NCBI GenBank assembly: GCA_963711505.1
Contig: CAVQEJ010000005.1
Location: forward strand, 62,001-126,000
Reading direction: 5' to 3'
Source: JAGWRA01 sp963711505
GTDB taxonomy: Bacteria > Acidobacteriota > Vicinamibacteria > Vicinamibacterales > CAVVIG01
DNA length: 64,000 bases
Of this stretch, positions 17,299 through 27,600 are shown one piece after another. The first letter of the stretch is position 1, and each line of letters begins with the position of its first letter. The translations under genes were made by a program, and so were the position numbers. The notes beneath the pieces were generated by a model. The model saw only the letters and a program-made list of their open reading frames with translations. It searched no databases and was not told the origin of the DNA.

Positions 17299-19563
17299 AT
17301 GTCGGATCTGAATTCGCTGCGATCGTCCTATGACATGCCGGGTACGCCCGGGCCGCTGCCCGTGTATCCCGCCGACCGGCACGAGCACGTGCTCGACCGG
17401 CTGGCCGTGCTGTACAAGTACCGCCGCGTCGCGCTGACGGTGTTCGTCCTCACGTTCGCGGCGGTGATGATCAATACCTACTCCAACATCCCGCTGTACC
17501 GGGCGCACGCGCGGCTGCTCATCAACGACGAGCGGTCGACGGGGGCGGGGCTGAACGAGAGCGTCTACTACTACGAGGATCCGGAGCCGTACTTCCAGAC
17601 CCAGTACCAGATTCTGCGGGGCCGGCTGCTGGCCGAGAAGGTCGTGCAGGCGATGGATCTCGCGAAGGTGCCGGAGTTCAACGGCACGGGCCTGCCGTCG
17701 ACGGGCTTCACGGCGGTCGTGCGCGGGGCGCGGCACCAGGTGGGCAACGCCATCCGGGGAGTGCGCGCCTGGTTCAGCGGGCCGGTGGAGGCGCCAACCG
17801 CTGCGGTGAGCCAGGGGGCCCTGGTGGACGCGTTCCTCTCGCGGGTGAGCGTGGTGCCGGTGCCGAGCAGCCACCTGGTCGACGTCTATGTCGAGGCGGC
17901 CGATCCGAAGTTCGCCGCGCAGGCGGTCGACACGCTGGCCTCGCAGTACGTCAAGCAGAACCTCGATTTCCGGCTCCAGTCGACCGACAAGACGCTGACC
18001 TGGCTGAACAAGGAGCTCGACCGTCAGCAGGCCCGCGTGGAAGCCGACGAGCGGGCGATGGCGGAGTACCGCGAGCGCCAGGACGCGCTGTCCCTCGAGG
18101 ATCGGCAGAACATCGTGGTGTCGCGGCTCAACCAGTTGAACGACGCCGTGACCCAGGCGAAGACGACCCTGATGCAGAAGGAGTCGCTGTATCACCAGGT
18201 GCAGCAGGCCCTGACGCAGGGCGGCCCGGACACGGTGTCCCAGATCCTGCAGGACCCGTACATCCAGAACCTGATGTCGCACCTCGCCGAGCTGCAGCGG
18301 GAGAAGGCGCGGCTCTCGGAGCGGTACGGGGACAAGCACCCGGCGATCATCAAGGTGAACGCGGGCATCGCCGACGCGAAGAAGCAGCTGGACGCGGCGA
18401 CGGCCAAGTCCGTCGAGGCGATCCGCAACGACTACGAGTCGGCGCAGTCGGACGCGCGGAAGCTCGAAGCGTCGCTCGAGGCACAGAAGAAGCTCGCGAC
18501 CGATCTCAATCGCAAGAACATCGACTACTCGGTGCTGCAGCGGAATGCGACGAGCGACCGGCAGGTGCTCGAGTCGCTGCTGACGCGCGAGAAGGAGCTG
18601 CGCGTCGCCGCCAACAGCGGCGAGAACAACGTGCGCCTGATGGATCGCGCGGAGGTGCCGAGCTCGCCGTTCTCGCCGAACCCGCGGCGGTCGGCGCTCA
18701 TGGGGGCCTTCCTCGGGCTGCTGTTCGCCGTCGGGGGGGCCTTCGGCCTCGACTACCTGAACGACACGATCAAGACCCCCGAGGACATCACGCGCCGCCT
18801 CAGGCTGCCGTTCTTCGGCCTGGTGCCGGCGGTCCACGGCGACGGCCGGGCGCCGCTGCTGTCTGATGCGGCGCCGCACGAATTCAGCGAGGCGTTCCGC
18901 GCCCTGCGCACGTCGCTGGTGCTGCCGACGACCGGCATCAACAACGGCCAGGGCGGCAAGCCGACCGTGCTCGTGACCAGCGCCCAGCCGCTGGAGGGGA
19001 AGACGACCACGGCCTGCAACCTGGCGATGGCGCTGGCCGTCGGTGGCGCCCGCGTGCTGCTGATCGACGCCGACCTGCGGCGCCCCGGCATGCACCGGAC
19101 GATGGGCCTGGAGAACACGCGCGGCCTGGCGCAGGTGCTCGCCGGCGAGGCGGCCCTGCGCGACGTCATCCGGCGCACGAACGAGCCGAACCTGCTGGCC
19201 CTGACCGCCGGCACGCCGCCGCCGAACCCGTCCGAGCTGCTCGGCTCCGATCGGATGCGGCGCCTGCTGAGCGCGCTGTCCCAGGGACCGTTCGACTGGG
19301 TGCTGCTCGACGCGCCGCCGGTGCTGGCCGTCACCGACGCCGTCATCCTGGCGCCGCTCGTCTCCGGCGTGACCTTCGTCTTCGGCGCCGAGATGACGCG
19401 CCGCCGCATCGCCGAGCGTGCCGTCGAGACGCTGATGGTGAGCCGGCCGCGCGCGGTCGGCGGCGTCCTGAATCGGGTCGATTTCGCGCGCAATAAGTCC
19501 TATTATTCCCGGTCCTACGGCTACAAATACTCCAGCTATTACACTGAAGCGCCCGCCATCTGA
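17299..19563 (+). CDS. Wzc-like polysaccharide co-polymerase / tyrosine autokinase
   Basis: This 754-aa inner-membrane protein controls polymer length in Wzx/Wzy polysaccharide export. It has a Wzz domain with a first transmembrane helix (VALTVFVLTFAAVMINTY, about 48-65), a long periplasmic coiled coil (about 230-440) and a second helix near 475 (GAFLGLLFAVGGAFGLDYL). The BY-kinase domain has Walker A (SAQPLEGKTTTACNLA, near 565), Walker A' (VLLIDADLRRPG, near 587) and Walker B (WVLLDAPPVLAV, near 670). It ends in a tyrosine cluster (SYYSRSYGYKYSSYY) suited to autophosphorylation. Its likely partners are the Wzx and Wzy proteins encoded at 42-45 kb. Confidence 0.93.
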   Translation: MSDLNSLRSSYDMPGTPGPLPVYPADRHEHVLDRLAVLYKYRRVALTVFVLTFAAVMINTYSNIPLYRAHARLLINDERSTGAGLNESVYYYEDPEPYFQTQYQILRGRLLAEKVVQAMDLAKVPEFNGTGLPSTGFTAVVRGARHQVGNAIRGVRAWFSGPVEAPTAAVSQGALVDAFLSRVSVVPVPSSHLVDVYVEAADPKFAAQAVDTLASQYVKQNLDFRLQSTDKTLTWLNKELDRQQARVEADERAMAEYRERQDALSLEDRQNIVVSRLNQLNDAVTQAKTTLMQKESLYHQVQQALTQGGPDTVSQILQDPYIQNLMSHLAELQREKARLSERYGDKHPAIIKVNAGIADAKKQLDAATAKSVEAIRNDYESAQSDARKLEASLEAQKKLATDLNRKNIDYSVLQRNATSDRQVLESLLTREKELRVAANSGENNVRLMDRAEVPSSPFSPNPRRSALMGAFLGLLFAVGGAFGLDYLNDTIKTPEDITRRLRLPFFGLVPAVHGDGRAPLLSDAAPHEFSEAFRALRTSLVLPTTGINNGQGGKPTVLVTSAQPLEGKTTTACNLAMALAVGGARVLLIDADLRRPGMHRTMGLENTRGLAQVLAGEAALRDVIRRTNEPNLLALTAGTPPPNPSELLGSDRMRRLLSALSQGPFDWVLLDAPPVLAVTDAVILAPLVSGVTFVFGAEMTRRRIAERAVETLMVSRPRAVGGVLNRVDFARNKSYYSRSYGYKYSSYYTEAPAI

Positions 19564-20995
19564 GAGCGCGATCCGCTCCACCATCCTCGTTGTCTGCCTG
19601 CTGATCGGCTGGGCCCTGCTGGCGCTGGCCGGCGCGTACTGGTGGACCGCTGCCCCGCTCTGGCTGGCCGCCCTCGCGCTCGCCCTCGTCCGGCGGCCGG
19701 CCGTCCACACCGCCGACGCCTCCCTCTTCGACACCGGACTTCTGCTCGTGCTGGCGGCCGTCGCCCTCCAGATCGTGCCGGTGGGATCGGCGCTCGTCTC
19801 GTGGATCGATCCGCGCCAGGCCGGGCTGCTGGGCCGCCTGCTCGTCGGCGGCGCGCCGGGTCCCGGCACGACGGTCTCGATCTCGCCGGCCACCACGGCC
19901 GAAGCGCTCGTCGGCCTGGTTGCCGTCTGCGCCATCTTCTGGACGGCCCGCCAGCTGTTCGCCGTGCGCGGCACGCGTACGGTCGCGAAGACCGTGGCCG
20001 GCCTGGGCCTGGTCGTGTCGGTGGCGGCCATCGTGCAGCGCACGAGCTCGGCGCACCGGATCTACGGCTTCTGGCAACCGGCCGACGCCTCGACGAGCCC
20101 GTTCGGTCCGTTCGTCAACCGCGATCACTTCGCGACCTGGATGGTGATGGCCATCCCGCTGACGGCCGGCTACCTGCTCGCGCACGTCCAGGCGCGCGGC
20201 ACGGGCGATCCGGCGGATCGATCGCTGAGGACCCGGCTCGCCCGCCTGCTGAGCGACACCAACGGCATGTGGCTGGCCGGCTCGGCGCTCGTGATGACCG
20301 TCGCGCTGTTCGCCACCCTGTCCCGCTCGGGCCTGATCGGGCTCGCGGCCGCCATGCTGGCCGGCGGATGGTTTGCACGGGGCCGGCTGCAGCCGGCCTC
20401 GCGCCGGGTGCTCACCATCGCCGCCGTCGTGATGATGGCGGCGCTCGTCGCCTTCGCCAACCTCGGCCAGATCGCGACGCGGTTCCGCGACACTATGGCG
20501 CCGTCGGCCGGCTACCGCGTCGCGATCTGGCGCGACACGCTGTCGATCGTCCACGACTTCTGGCTGACCGGGACGGGCGCCGGCACGTATTCAACGGCGA
20601 TGCTCGTCTACCAGACGTCGGATCGCTCGGTCTTCTTCAACCAGGCGCACAGCCACTACCTGCAGTTACTGGCCGAGGGCGGGCTGCTGGTGGGGATTCC
20701 GGTGCTGCTGACGCTGGCGGGACTCGTCGTGGCGGGGCGCCGGATGCTGGCCGCGGACCGGACGCCGCGGTACTGGCTGCGTGCCGGCGCCCTGGCGGGC
20801 CTGTGCGGCGTGGCCGCGCAGAGCATCTGGGAAACGGGGCTGCGCATGCCGGCCAACGCCGTCCTCTGTGCCGTCCTCGTCGCCGTCGTACTCCACACGC
20901 CGCGAACCGTGGCGGTCGCGCGCGGTCGCACACGCGCGCCGGGGACCGCAACTCAGCGGCGGAGCCACCGCGGCGCGCCCCGCCAGACCCGGTAG
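19544..20995 (+). CDS. O-antigen ligase / Wzy-like membrane protein, start codon unclear
   Basis: This polytopic membrane protein of the O-antigen ligase (WaaL/Wzy_C) family has about 11 hydrophobic segments and the conserved periplasmic-loop region (YRVAIWRDTLSIVHDFWLTG, GTGAGTYSTAML, NQAHSHYLQLLAEGG). It would polymerise or transfer polysaccharide repeat units. The first ATG/GTG/TTG-type start in frame is GTG at 19748, but the preceding frame encodes a clear transmembrane hairpin (ILVVCLLIGWALLALAGAYW) and is open back to 19472. A CTG at 19544, inside the end of the Wzc-like gene, is therefore the guessed start; an unseen indel is the alternative. Its 3' end overlaps the convergent nucleotidyltransferase gene by 43 bases. 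Confidence 0.8.
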   Translation: MKRPPSESAIRSTILVVCLLIGWALLALAGAYWWTAAPLWLAALALALVRRPAVHTADASLFDTGLLLVLAAVALQIVPVGSALVSWIDPRQAGLLGRLLVGGAPGPGTTVSISPATTAEALVGLVAVCAIFWTARQLFAVRGTRTVAKTVAGLGLVVSVAAIVQRTSSAHRIYGFWQPADASTSPFGPFVNRDHFATWMVMAIPLTAGYLLAHVQARGTGDPADRSLRTRLARLLSDTNGMWLAGSALVMTVALFATLSRSGLIGLAAAMLAGGWFARGRLQPASRRVLTIAAVVMMAALVAFANLGQIATRFRDTMAPSAGYRVAIWRDTLSIVHDFWLTGTGAGTYSTAMLVYQTSDRSVFFNQAHSHYLQLLAEGGLLVGIPVLLTLAGLVVAGRRMLAADRTPRYWLRAGALAGLCGVAAQSIWETGLRMPANAVLCAVLVAVVLHTPRTVAVARGRTRAPGTATQRRSHRGAPRQTR

Positions 20996-22090
20996 GCGTA
21001 CAGAAACGGCAGCGTCAGCCGGCTGGCGCTGTCCCGGGCCCGCACGTACCCGGGCGCCGGAAGCAGGTGCTCGCGCGCCAGCCGCCACCGCGCGCGCCAG
21101 CCGAGCGCCCGCAGGTCGAGACAGACCTGCGAGACGAGCCGGCGCGGCCCCGTCAGATACCCCGCGACATCTTCGCGCGCCGCCAGCTCCGCCTCCGGCT
21201 CCTTCAGCGCCGACGCGGCTTCCGGGAACGACGTCAGCGGCGTCCCGAAGCAGGCCTGCGCGACGCGCAGGCTCCGCAGGCAGACGGCCAGCACGCGCCG
21301 GCGGGCGGCGAGATCGAAGAACTCCGCCCTCTCGTCTGGAGCGGAGCGACGTCACCAGCAGGTGGATGTCGTAGAGCCAGAGCAGGTCCGGCGAGTCGGC
21401 GTGGTGCACGACGCGATGCACGCAGGCGAGCAGCAGGGCGTGCACCGGTGCCGGCGCGAGCCCCCGTGGCGAAACCGCCGCCAGCGGCCGGGCCGAGGCC
21501 CGCACTTCCTCGAACGTGAGGAGTCCGGCGAACCGCGCAGCGTTGAAGGGACGCCAGTGCACGTCGAGGGCGTGCCGGACGCCGGTCCGGTCGACGCGCG
21601 TGTAGTGACACTGCGCCGTCACGAGCATCCCGGTCGTCTCGACCGCCGGCTCGTAGCCTGCACGCTCGAGCGCGGTCCGCACGGCCGGCACGTCCGCCTC
21701 GCCCACGAGCAGATCGCTGTCGAGGCGCGGCCGCAGGTGCGGGGCGGGATACACCGTGTGGCCGAGCGCGCTCCCTTTGAACAGCACGGCGGCCAGGCCG
21801 TCGCCCGCCAGGGCCTCGACGACGCGCGCCAGTTCGGGCCCGCGAACCGCCTCCAGCAGTGCCGCATCGCGCGCGGCCGCCGTCAGCCGTTCCCGGTGCC
21901 CGGCGTCCCACTGCGACAGCTCGCCGGTTTCGCGCAGCCGGTGAGCCAGCAGCGCCTCGAGGCGGTGACGCTGCGCCGCGCGAAGCACCCCTTCCCGGTC
22001 CGGCGGCGGCACCCGGATCCCCGTCCCGGTCAGCAGACTGCACAGAGATGCGTTCGTCGCGATCCGGCTGGGCAGGCATGAATTGGTCAC
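20953..22090 (-). CDS. Nucleotidyltransferase-fold protein (Nucleotidyl_transf_5 type), frameshifted
   Basis: A protein of about 378 aa that resembles the uncharacterised nucleotidyltransferases found with PqqD-like, HPr-kinase-like and asparagine-synthase-like genes in lasso-peptide and exopolysaccharide loci. The catalytic-type motif is visible as AVLFKGSALGHTVY followed by RPRLDSDLLVGE (Asp-x-Asp). A further conserved region is DVHWRPFNAARF. After LLVTSLRSRRE (near 21325) the frame changes and continues as LAVCLRSLRVAQACFGTPL to the stop at 20953, so one indel interrupts it. Start GTG at 22090. In paeninodin-type lasso clusters a homologue is a candidate tailoring enzyme; that role here is inference. 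Confidence 0.7.
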
Positions 22091-22181
22091 ACGACCAAAT
22101 ATCTATCTCCAACGGACAGAATGACTTCCCCAAGGACTACAGCAGTCGGTGTCAGGACGGCACAGGAAACACGAAGGTCGT

Positions 22182-22221
22182 AATCGGCCAGATGGACGAT
22201 TTTGCCCAAAAAAGGCCGATT
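22182..22221. repeat. Inverted repeat upstream of the NHL/Ig-like gene
   Basis: Perfect 8-base arms AATCGGCC (22182-22189) and GGCCGATT (22214-22221) are separated by 24 bases containing an A6 run. The right arm ends four bases before a candidate -35 box. It could be an operator or the stem of an upstream transcript. There is no U-tract, so terminator function is unlikely. Confidence 0.4.
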
Positions 22222-22225
22222 ATCC

Positions 22226-22255
22226 TTGACGTTCTGTACGGCAGGCGGCGATAAT
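22226..22255 (+). promoter_or_regulatory. Candidate sigma70-type promoter for the NHL/Ig-like gene
   Basis: TTGACG (22226-22231) and GATAAT (22250-22255) are separated by 18 bases, both one mismatch from consensus, and are followed about 80 bases later by the signal-peptide-bearing frame starting at 22338. This is the best promoter match in this AT-rich island. Confidence 0.5.
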
Positions 22256-24805
22256 CATTAGTGACTTTATAGGACAACTTGTTCATTTGAGGAAGGCGCG
22301 ACGACATCCGTCAAGGCGACGGTCGCCGCGGGTCAATATGCGCCTCATCACTCGTTCGGACCACGCCATTATGACTCGACTGAGCCTTCGTGCTCGCACG
22401 TTCCGTCTCGTCGCCGCTTCGGTCGCCGCGCTGGTCGTGGCGATCCCGGGGCTGCTCGGTGTGACGTTGAACGCGCAGACCGTGACCGAGGTCTGGCAGG
22501 TCGTCTTCGATCCCGACGATTCCACAGCGCAACGGGCGCACCGGTCACGTCGACCGTCCCGACCGAATCCCGGCTCCAGTCTGCCCTCGGGCGTGGACTT
22601 CGTGCCGGCGACTTACGAGCGGCAGACGCGGCCGCTCGGGCAACATCCTGGTGGCCGACAGTTACAACAACCTGGTCCGCCGTTCAATCCGGGCACCGGG
22701 GCTGAAACACTGACGATCGGCACGACGGCGAGCAACGAGTTCTACAACCCGCAGGACGTCATCGTCGAACGTCCGGCAATCCTCGTGACCGACGGCGTAG
22801 CGGCAACCGCGTCTCGGTGTTCGACACGAACGGCACGGCGCAGTTCCGTGTTGAGCGTTGTACACGAATCCGGTGACGGGCCAGTCCGAGACATTCGGGT
22901 GGCCGTGGGGCGCGGCGATGACGGCGGGGACGACGCGCGGGGACGTGCGCCGCCGGTGGCAGCGGGCGGGTTGCGGTCGTCAACAGTTACGTCTCGGGCA
23001 GCCCCTTGGCTGGCACGACGGGCGACGTGGCCGTGTTCGACTCGTGCTTCACGCCGCTGTTCATGCTGGGGGAGGCCGACGCGGCCGGCGACAGCGTGCT
23101 GAGCTCGCCCATCGCGGTGGAAATCGACGCGACGACGGGCGACTTCCTGGTGACCGACGCCGGCGACAACCCGCGCGTCGTGGTCTACGACAGCACGGGC
23201 CAGTACCTCTTCTCGTTCGGGTCGGGATTCCTCCCGGGGCCTCCCGATTGACATCGCGGCTGACGCGTCGGGCCGTGTCGTCGTCGCGGACGCCGACAGC
23301 CAGCTGGTCGACTTCTACAGCGTCGACCTGACGGCGCGCACGGCGACATAGTTCTCCATCAGCCAGTCGAACACCCCCGGCGCGTTCCTGTACCTGCACG
23401 GCCTGGCGTTCACGCCGACCGGGCAGCTGCTGGTGACGACGGGCACGTTCTTCGGCACTCCGCCTGTCGACCCGGATCCGAGCACGCAGTACATCCTCGA
23501 GTTCGACGGCCGTCGCTGGCGATCCACGGCGTCGACATCAGCAGCGGCGGGTCGCCGTTGTCGGGCGCCGCGGTGGCCCCAGGAACGACGCTGGACTTCA
23601 CGGTGACGGTGGGCGCCGCGAGCGGCCAGGTCGGCAGTGTGGCGACGACCGGCACGGTGACGCTGACCGACAACTCGACGGGCACGCCGGTGACGCGACG
23701 GTGCCCTTGACGCCCTCGACGCCGCTGAGCTCGACGACGCTGACGGCGGGCGTCGGCGACGGTGACCTACAGCTACAGCCGGCCATCGAGCGTGACGAGC
23801 GCGCGCAACGGTGTCCTTCAGCGCCGGCGCCACCGGCGTGGTCAACAACGGCGTTTCGAACAGCGTGACGGCCCCGGCGTTCGCGCCGGTCACGGTGTCG
23901 GCCTCGGCGAGCGACACGACGCCGCCGACGATTACGCTGACGCCGAGCCCGGCTTCGCCGCAGTCGGCCGGCTGGTACAACACGAACGTCACGCTCACGC
24001 TGACGGCCACCGACAACGCCGGCGGCTCGGGCGTGAAGGAAGTCGACTACTACTTCCACGGCTCACAGCAGGCGGTCGTGGACCATGGAACGGTGTACTT
24101 CCCGGACCGGGTCACCGGGTCGACCGCCGTCGCCACGGTCGACCAGGACGGCACGAGCACGCTCGTACTACCGGGCGGTCGACAATGCCGGCAACGTCAG
24201 CGCCGGATCGGTCAACGGGTACCAGACTCTGTCGATGCAACTGGACCAGACCCCGCCCTACGTGCAGCAATTCCAGACGCCGACGCCGACGGGCATCCAG
24301 CACATTCCGGACGGCAACATCCGGCAGTGGTGGAACGCGAACGTCAGTATCAGTTACACGGCGCAGGACGTGCTGTCGGGCCTGAAGTCGGCGACGCCCG
24401 CCTCCCCGCTGACGTTCACCACCGAGGGGGTCGACCAGCGGCAGGTCGTCACGCTGGTCGACAATGCAGCCAACAGCTCTGCCTCGTACAACCCGCAGAG
24501 CTACACGTCACCGGCCGTCAGCATCGACAAGACGGCTCCGGTGCTGGGTACGATTACCCGGACGCCGGCGGCCAACGCGAACGGCTGGAACAACGGCGCG
24601 GTGACGGTGACCTTCACGGCTTCCGACGCCCTCTCGGGCTTCCCGGCGGCCGATGCCACCACGCTCATCGACGGCGGCCTCCAGGCCAGCCGAGGCGTCA
24701 CGCTCAGCCAGCAGGGCCAGAACCAGACGGTGGCCGCCGCAGACGTTCACGGACGTGGCGGGCAACACGTCGGCATCAGCGACCTATTCGTCGCCCATCA
24801 ACATC

Positions 24806-25963
24806 GACACGACGGCGCCGGTCATCACGAGCACCTCGTACCTGAACGGCTCGGGCCAGACGGTGACGCCGAACGCGAACAACTGGTTCAACGTGCCGCT
24901 CACCGTGAAGGTGACGGCGACCGACAACCTGTCGGGCTTCTCGGCGACCGATGCGACCAACGGCGTCGCGGGCAGCCCGGCCGGCCAGACGACGACGACG
25001 CTCAGCGACGGCGCGAATCAATCGGCGAGCCTCGGGCTCTCCGACCTGGCCGGCAACAGCGCCTCGTCGTCGGTCTCCGGCATCAATGTCGACACGGTGG
25101 CGCCGGTCGTCACCGGCACCTCGGTCATCAACACCTCCACCGGCGCTACGGTGGCAGCCAACGGCAACGGCTGGTACAACGTGCCGCTCAGCGTCGTCTT
25201 CGACGCGACCGACGCGACGTCCGGCTTCTCCGCCACCGACGCGACGTCGCACACAGCGGGCGGCCTGACCGGCCAGCGCACAATCGCACTGGCGGGCGAC
25301 CACCAGAACCAGTCGGTCACGCAGTCGTTCACGGACCTAGCCGGTAACACGTCGGCCCCCTCGACGGTGTCGAGCCTGAACGTGGACACGACGGCGCCGG
25401 TCATCACGGCGACGCCGTACCTGAATGGCTCGGGCCAGACGGTCACGCCGAACGCGAACAACTGGTTCAACGTGCCGCTCACCGTGAAGGTGACGGCGAC
25501 CGACAACCTGTCGGGCTTCTCGGCGACCGATGCGACCAACGGCGTCGCCGGCGACCTCAACGGGCAGAAGACGACGACGCTCAGTGACGGCGCGAACCAG
25601 TCGGCGAGCCTCGGCCTCTCCGACCTGGCCGGCAACAGCGCCTCGTCGTCGGTCTCGGGCATCAACGTCGACACCGCGGCGCCGGTCGTCACCGGCACCT
25701 CGGTCGTCAACACCTCCACCGGCGCGGCGGTCGCGGCCAACGGCAACGGCTGGTACAACGTGCCGCTCAGCGTCGTCTTCGACGCAACCGATGCGACGTC
25801 CGGCTTCTCCGCCACCGACGCGACCTCGCACACGGCGGGCGGGCTCACCGCCCAGCGCACGATCGCGCTGCCGGGCGACGGCCCCGGCCAGTCGGTGACG
25901 CAGTCGTTCGCGGACCTGGCCGGCAACACGTCGGCCTCCTCGACGGTGGCGAACCTGAGCGTG
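24806..25963 (+). repeat. Tandem 579-bp coding repeat (2 copies, 193 codons each)
   Basis: Units 24806-25384 and 25385-25963 are nearly identical and in frame. Each encodes two related Ig-like modules (PYLNGSGQTVTPNANNWFNV type and VVNTSTGAAVAANGNGWYNV type). The same GACACG..GCGCCG boundary recurs at 24806, 25385 and 25964, giving an exact 579-base period. Diverged modules extend on both sides. Confidence 0.9.
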
Positions 25964-27311
25964 GACACGGTGGCGCCGACGCTGAACGTCAACGTGCAGC
26001 CGACGCAGGCGTCGCCCTACACCGACCCGGCGGGCCACGCCTGGTATCCGGCGACGGTGAACGTGACCTTCACGGCAACCGACGCGACGTCGGGCTTCGC
26101 CAACGGCAGTCTGACGGCGCTGACGACCGTCCCCGTCAGCGATGGCGCGAACCAGGTCATCACGCAGAGCTTCAGCGACCTGGCCGGCAACGCCGTCTCG
26201 GGCTCGTCGCCGGCGCTCTACGTCGACACGCTGCCGCCGACCATCACGTCGACGCTGACCCGGAACGGCACGACCGCGACGCTCAGCTTCGCGGTGACCG
26301 ACGCCGGATCGGGCATCGCCAGCTGCACGGTCTCGGTCGACGGCGTCGTCGTGCAGCAGACCTGCGACCCGTACCAGGTGACCACCGCCGATGCCGGCAA
26401 GGTGGTCACGGCCACGGCGACCGACAACGTCGGGCACCAGGCGACCTCGCAGAACACGGTGTCGTTCGCGCCGCCCGAGGCCTACAACCAGTTCGACCCG
26501 GTGACCCAGACCGTGCAGGTCTTCACCTGGGATCCGACGACGGGCACGTCGACCGGCCCGATCGCCCCGGTGTCGGAGACCGAGCCGCAGTCGGCCGGCA
26601 CCTTCTGCAAGGACCCGCACAGCGGCAAGTGGTTCGGGCCCTTCCCGACGGCGTGGTGGAACGATCCAGCACGACAAGGGCACGGTCAACGTCTACCGGA
26701 TCGACGACGCCGCCGGCAACGTGCTCACGCTCGTGGAGCGCGTGAAGAGCGCCGGCAATCACGTGCAAGTCGAGGTCCTGAGCTTCCAGTACACCGTCGA
26801 CGGAGTCGACGGGCCGATCATCTACCCGCCTGACGCGACGAAGAAGTTCGAGTGGTCGCTGAACAAGGACGGGAGCCTGAAGGAACTGAATCAGGACATG
26901 ACGATCGGCGACGGCAAGGACAAGGTCCAGGTCCAGGCGAAGTACAGCGACAAGAAGGCCCAGACGACCGTCAAGATCAAGACGCCGGATTCAAGGATCA
27001 GAAGATCGACGCTCGACGGGCTGGTGCTGCTGCAGATGATCACGAGCCATGACGGCGGCAACCTCATCATCCAGGCCCAGGGGAACCCGTTCCAAGCCGT
27101 ACCGGTCCGACGACCGACGGCGACAACTCGGGCGACGACGGCGATGACGACGACAGCGGCCATCACAAGGACCACAACTACTCGTACGGCTATACGCCGA
27201 GCGGTGGTGGCGGTGGCGGCGGCAGTCACGACTTCGGCTCGGTCATCGGGCGGCACGACCGGCGGCCAGAGCCAGGGCGGCAGCAGCCAGGGCGGCAGCA
27301 GCCAGGGCAAC

Positions 27312-27600
27312 GGCAACAGCCAGGGCAATGGCAACAGCCAGGGCAATGGCAACAGCCAGGGCAACGGCAACAGCCAGGGCAATGGCAACAGCCAGGGCAA
27401 CGGCAACAGCCAGGGCAATCGGCAACAGCCAGGGCAATGGCAACAGCCAGGGCAATGGCAACAGCCAGGGCAACGGCAACAGCCAGGGCAATGGCAACAG
27501 CCAGGGCAATGGCAACAGCCAGGGCAACGGCAACAGCCAGGGCAACGGCAACAGCCAGGGCAACGGCAACAGCCAGGGCAACGGCAATAGCCAGGGCAAT
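27312..27600 (+). repeat. 16-copy 18-bp tandem repeat encoding NSQGNG
   Basis: Sixteen near-identical units of GGCAACAGCCAGGGCAAY (differences are Y = C/T and one AAT for AAC) occupy 289 bases. Six units are followed by one extra C at 27420, then ten more units. In the coding frame each unit is Asn-Ser-Gln-Gly-Asn-Gly. The extra base shifts the frame for the rest of the array. There are no spacers, so this is not a CRISPR array. Confidence 0.95.

Noticed and set aside
17272..20043. 923-codon minus-strand open frame
   Set aside because: It is antisense to the clear Wzc-like and ligase genes and composed of Arg/His/Gln-rich noise.
21362..22081. Plus-strand frame of 239 codons opposite the nucleotidyltransferase
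   Set aside because: The minus strand carries recognisable nucleotidyltransferase motifs over the same span; the plus frame has none.
27312..27600. CRISPR-like direct repeat array
   Set aside because: Units of 18 bp are contiguous without spacers and encode a hexapeptide repeat; no cas genes are near.
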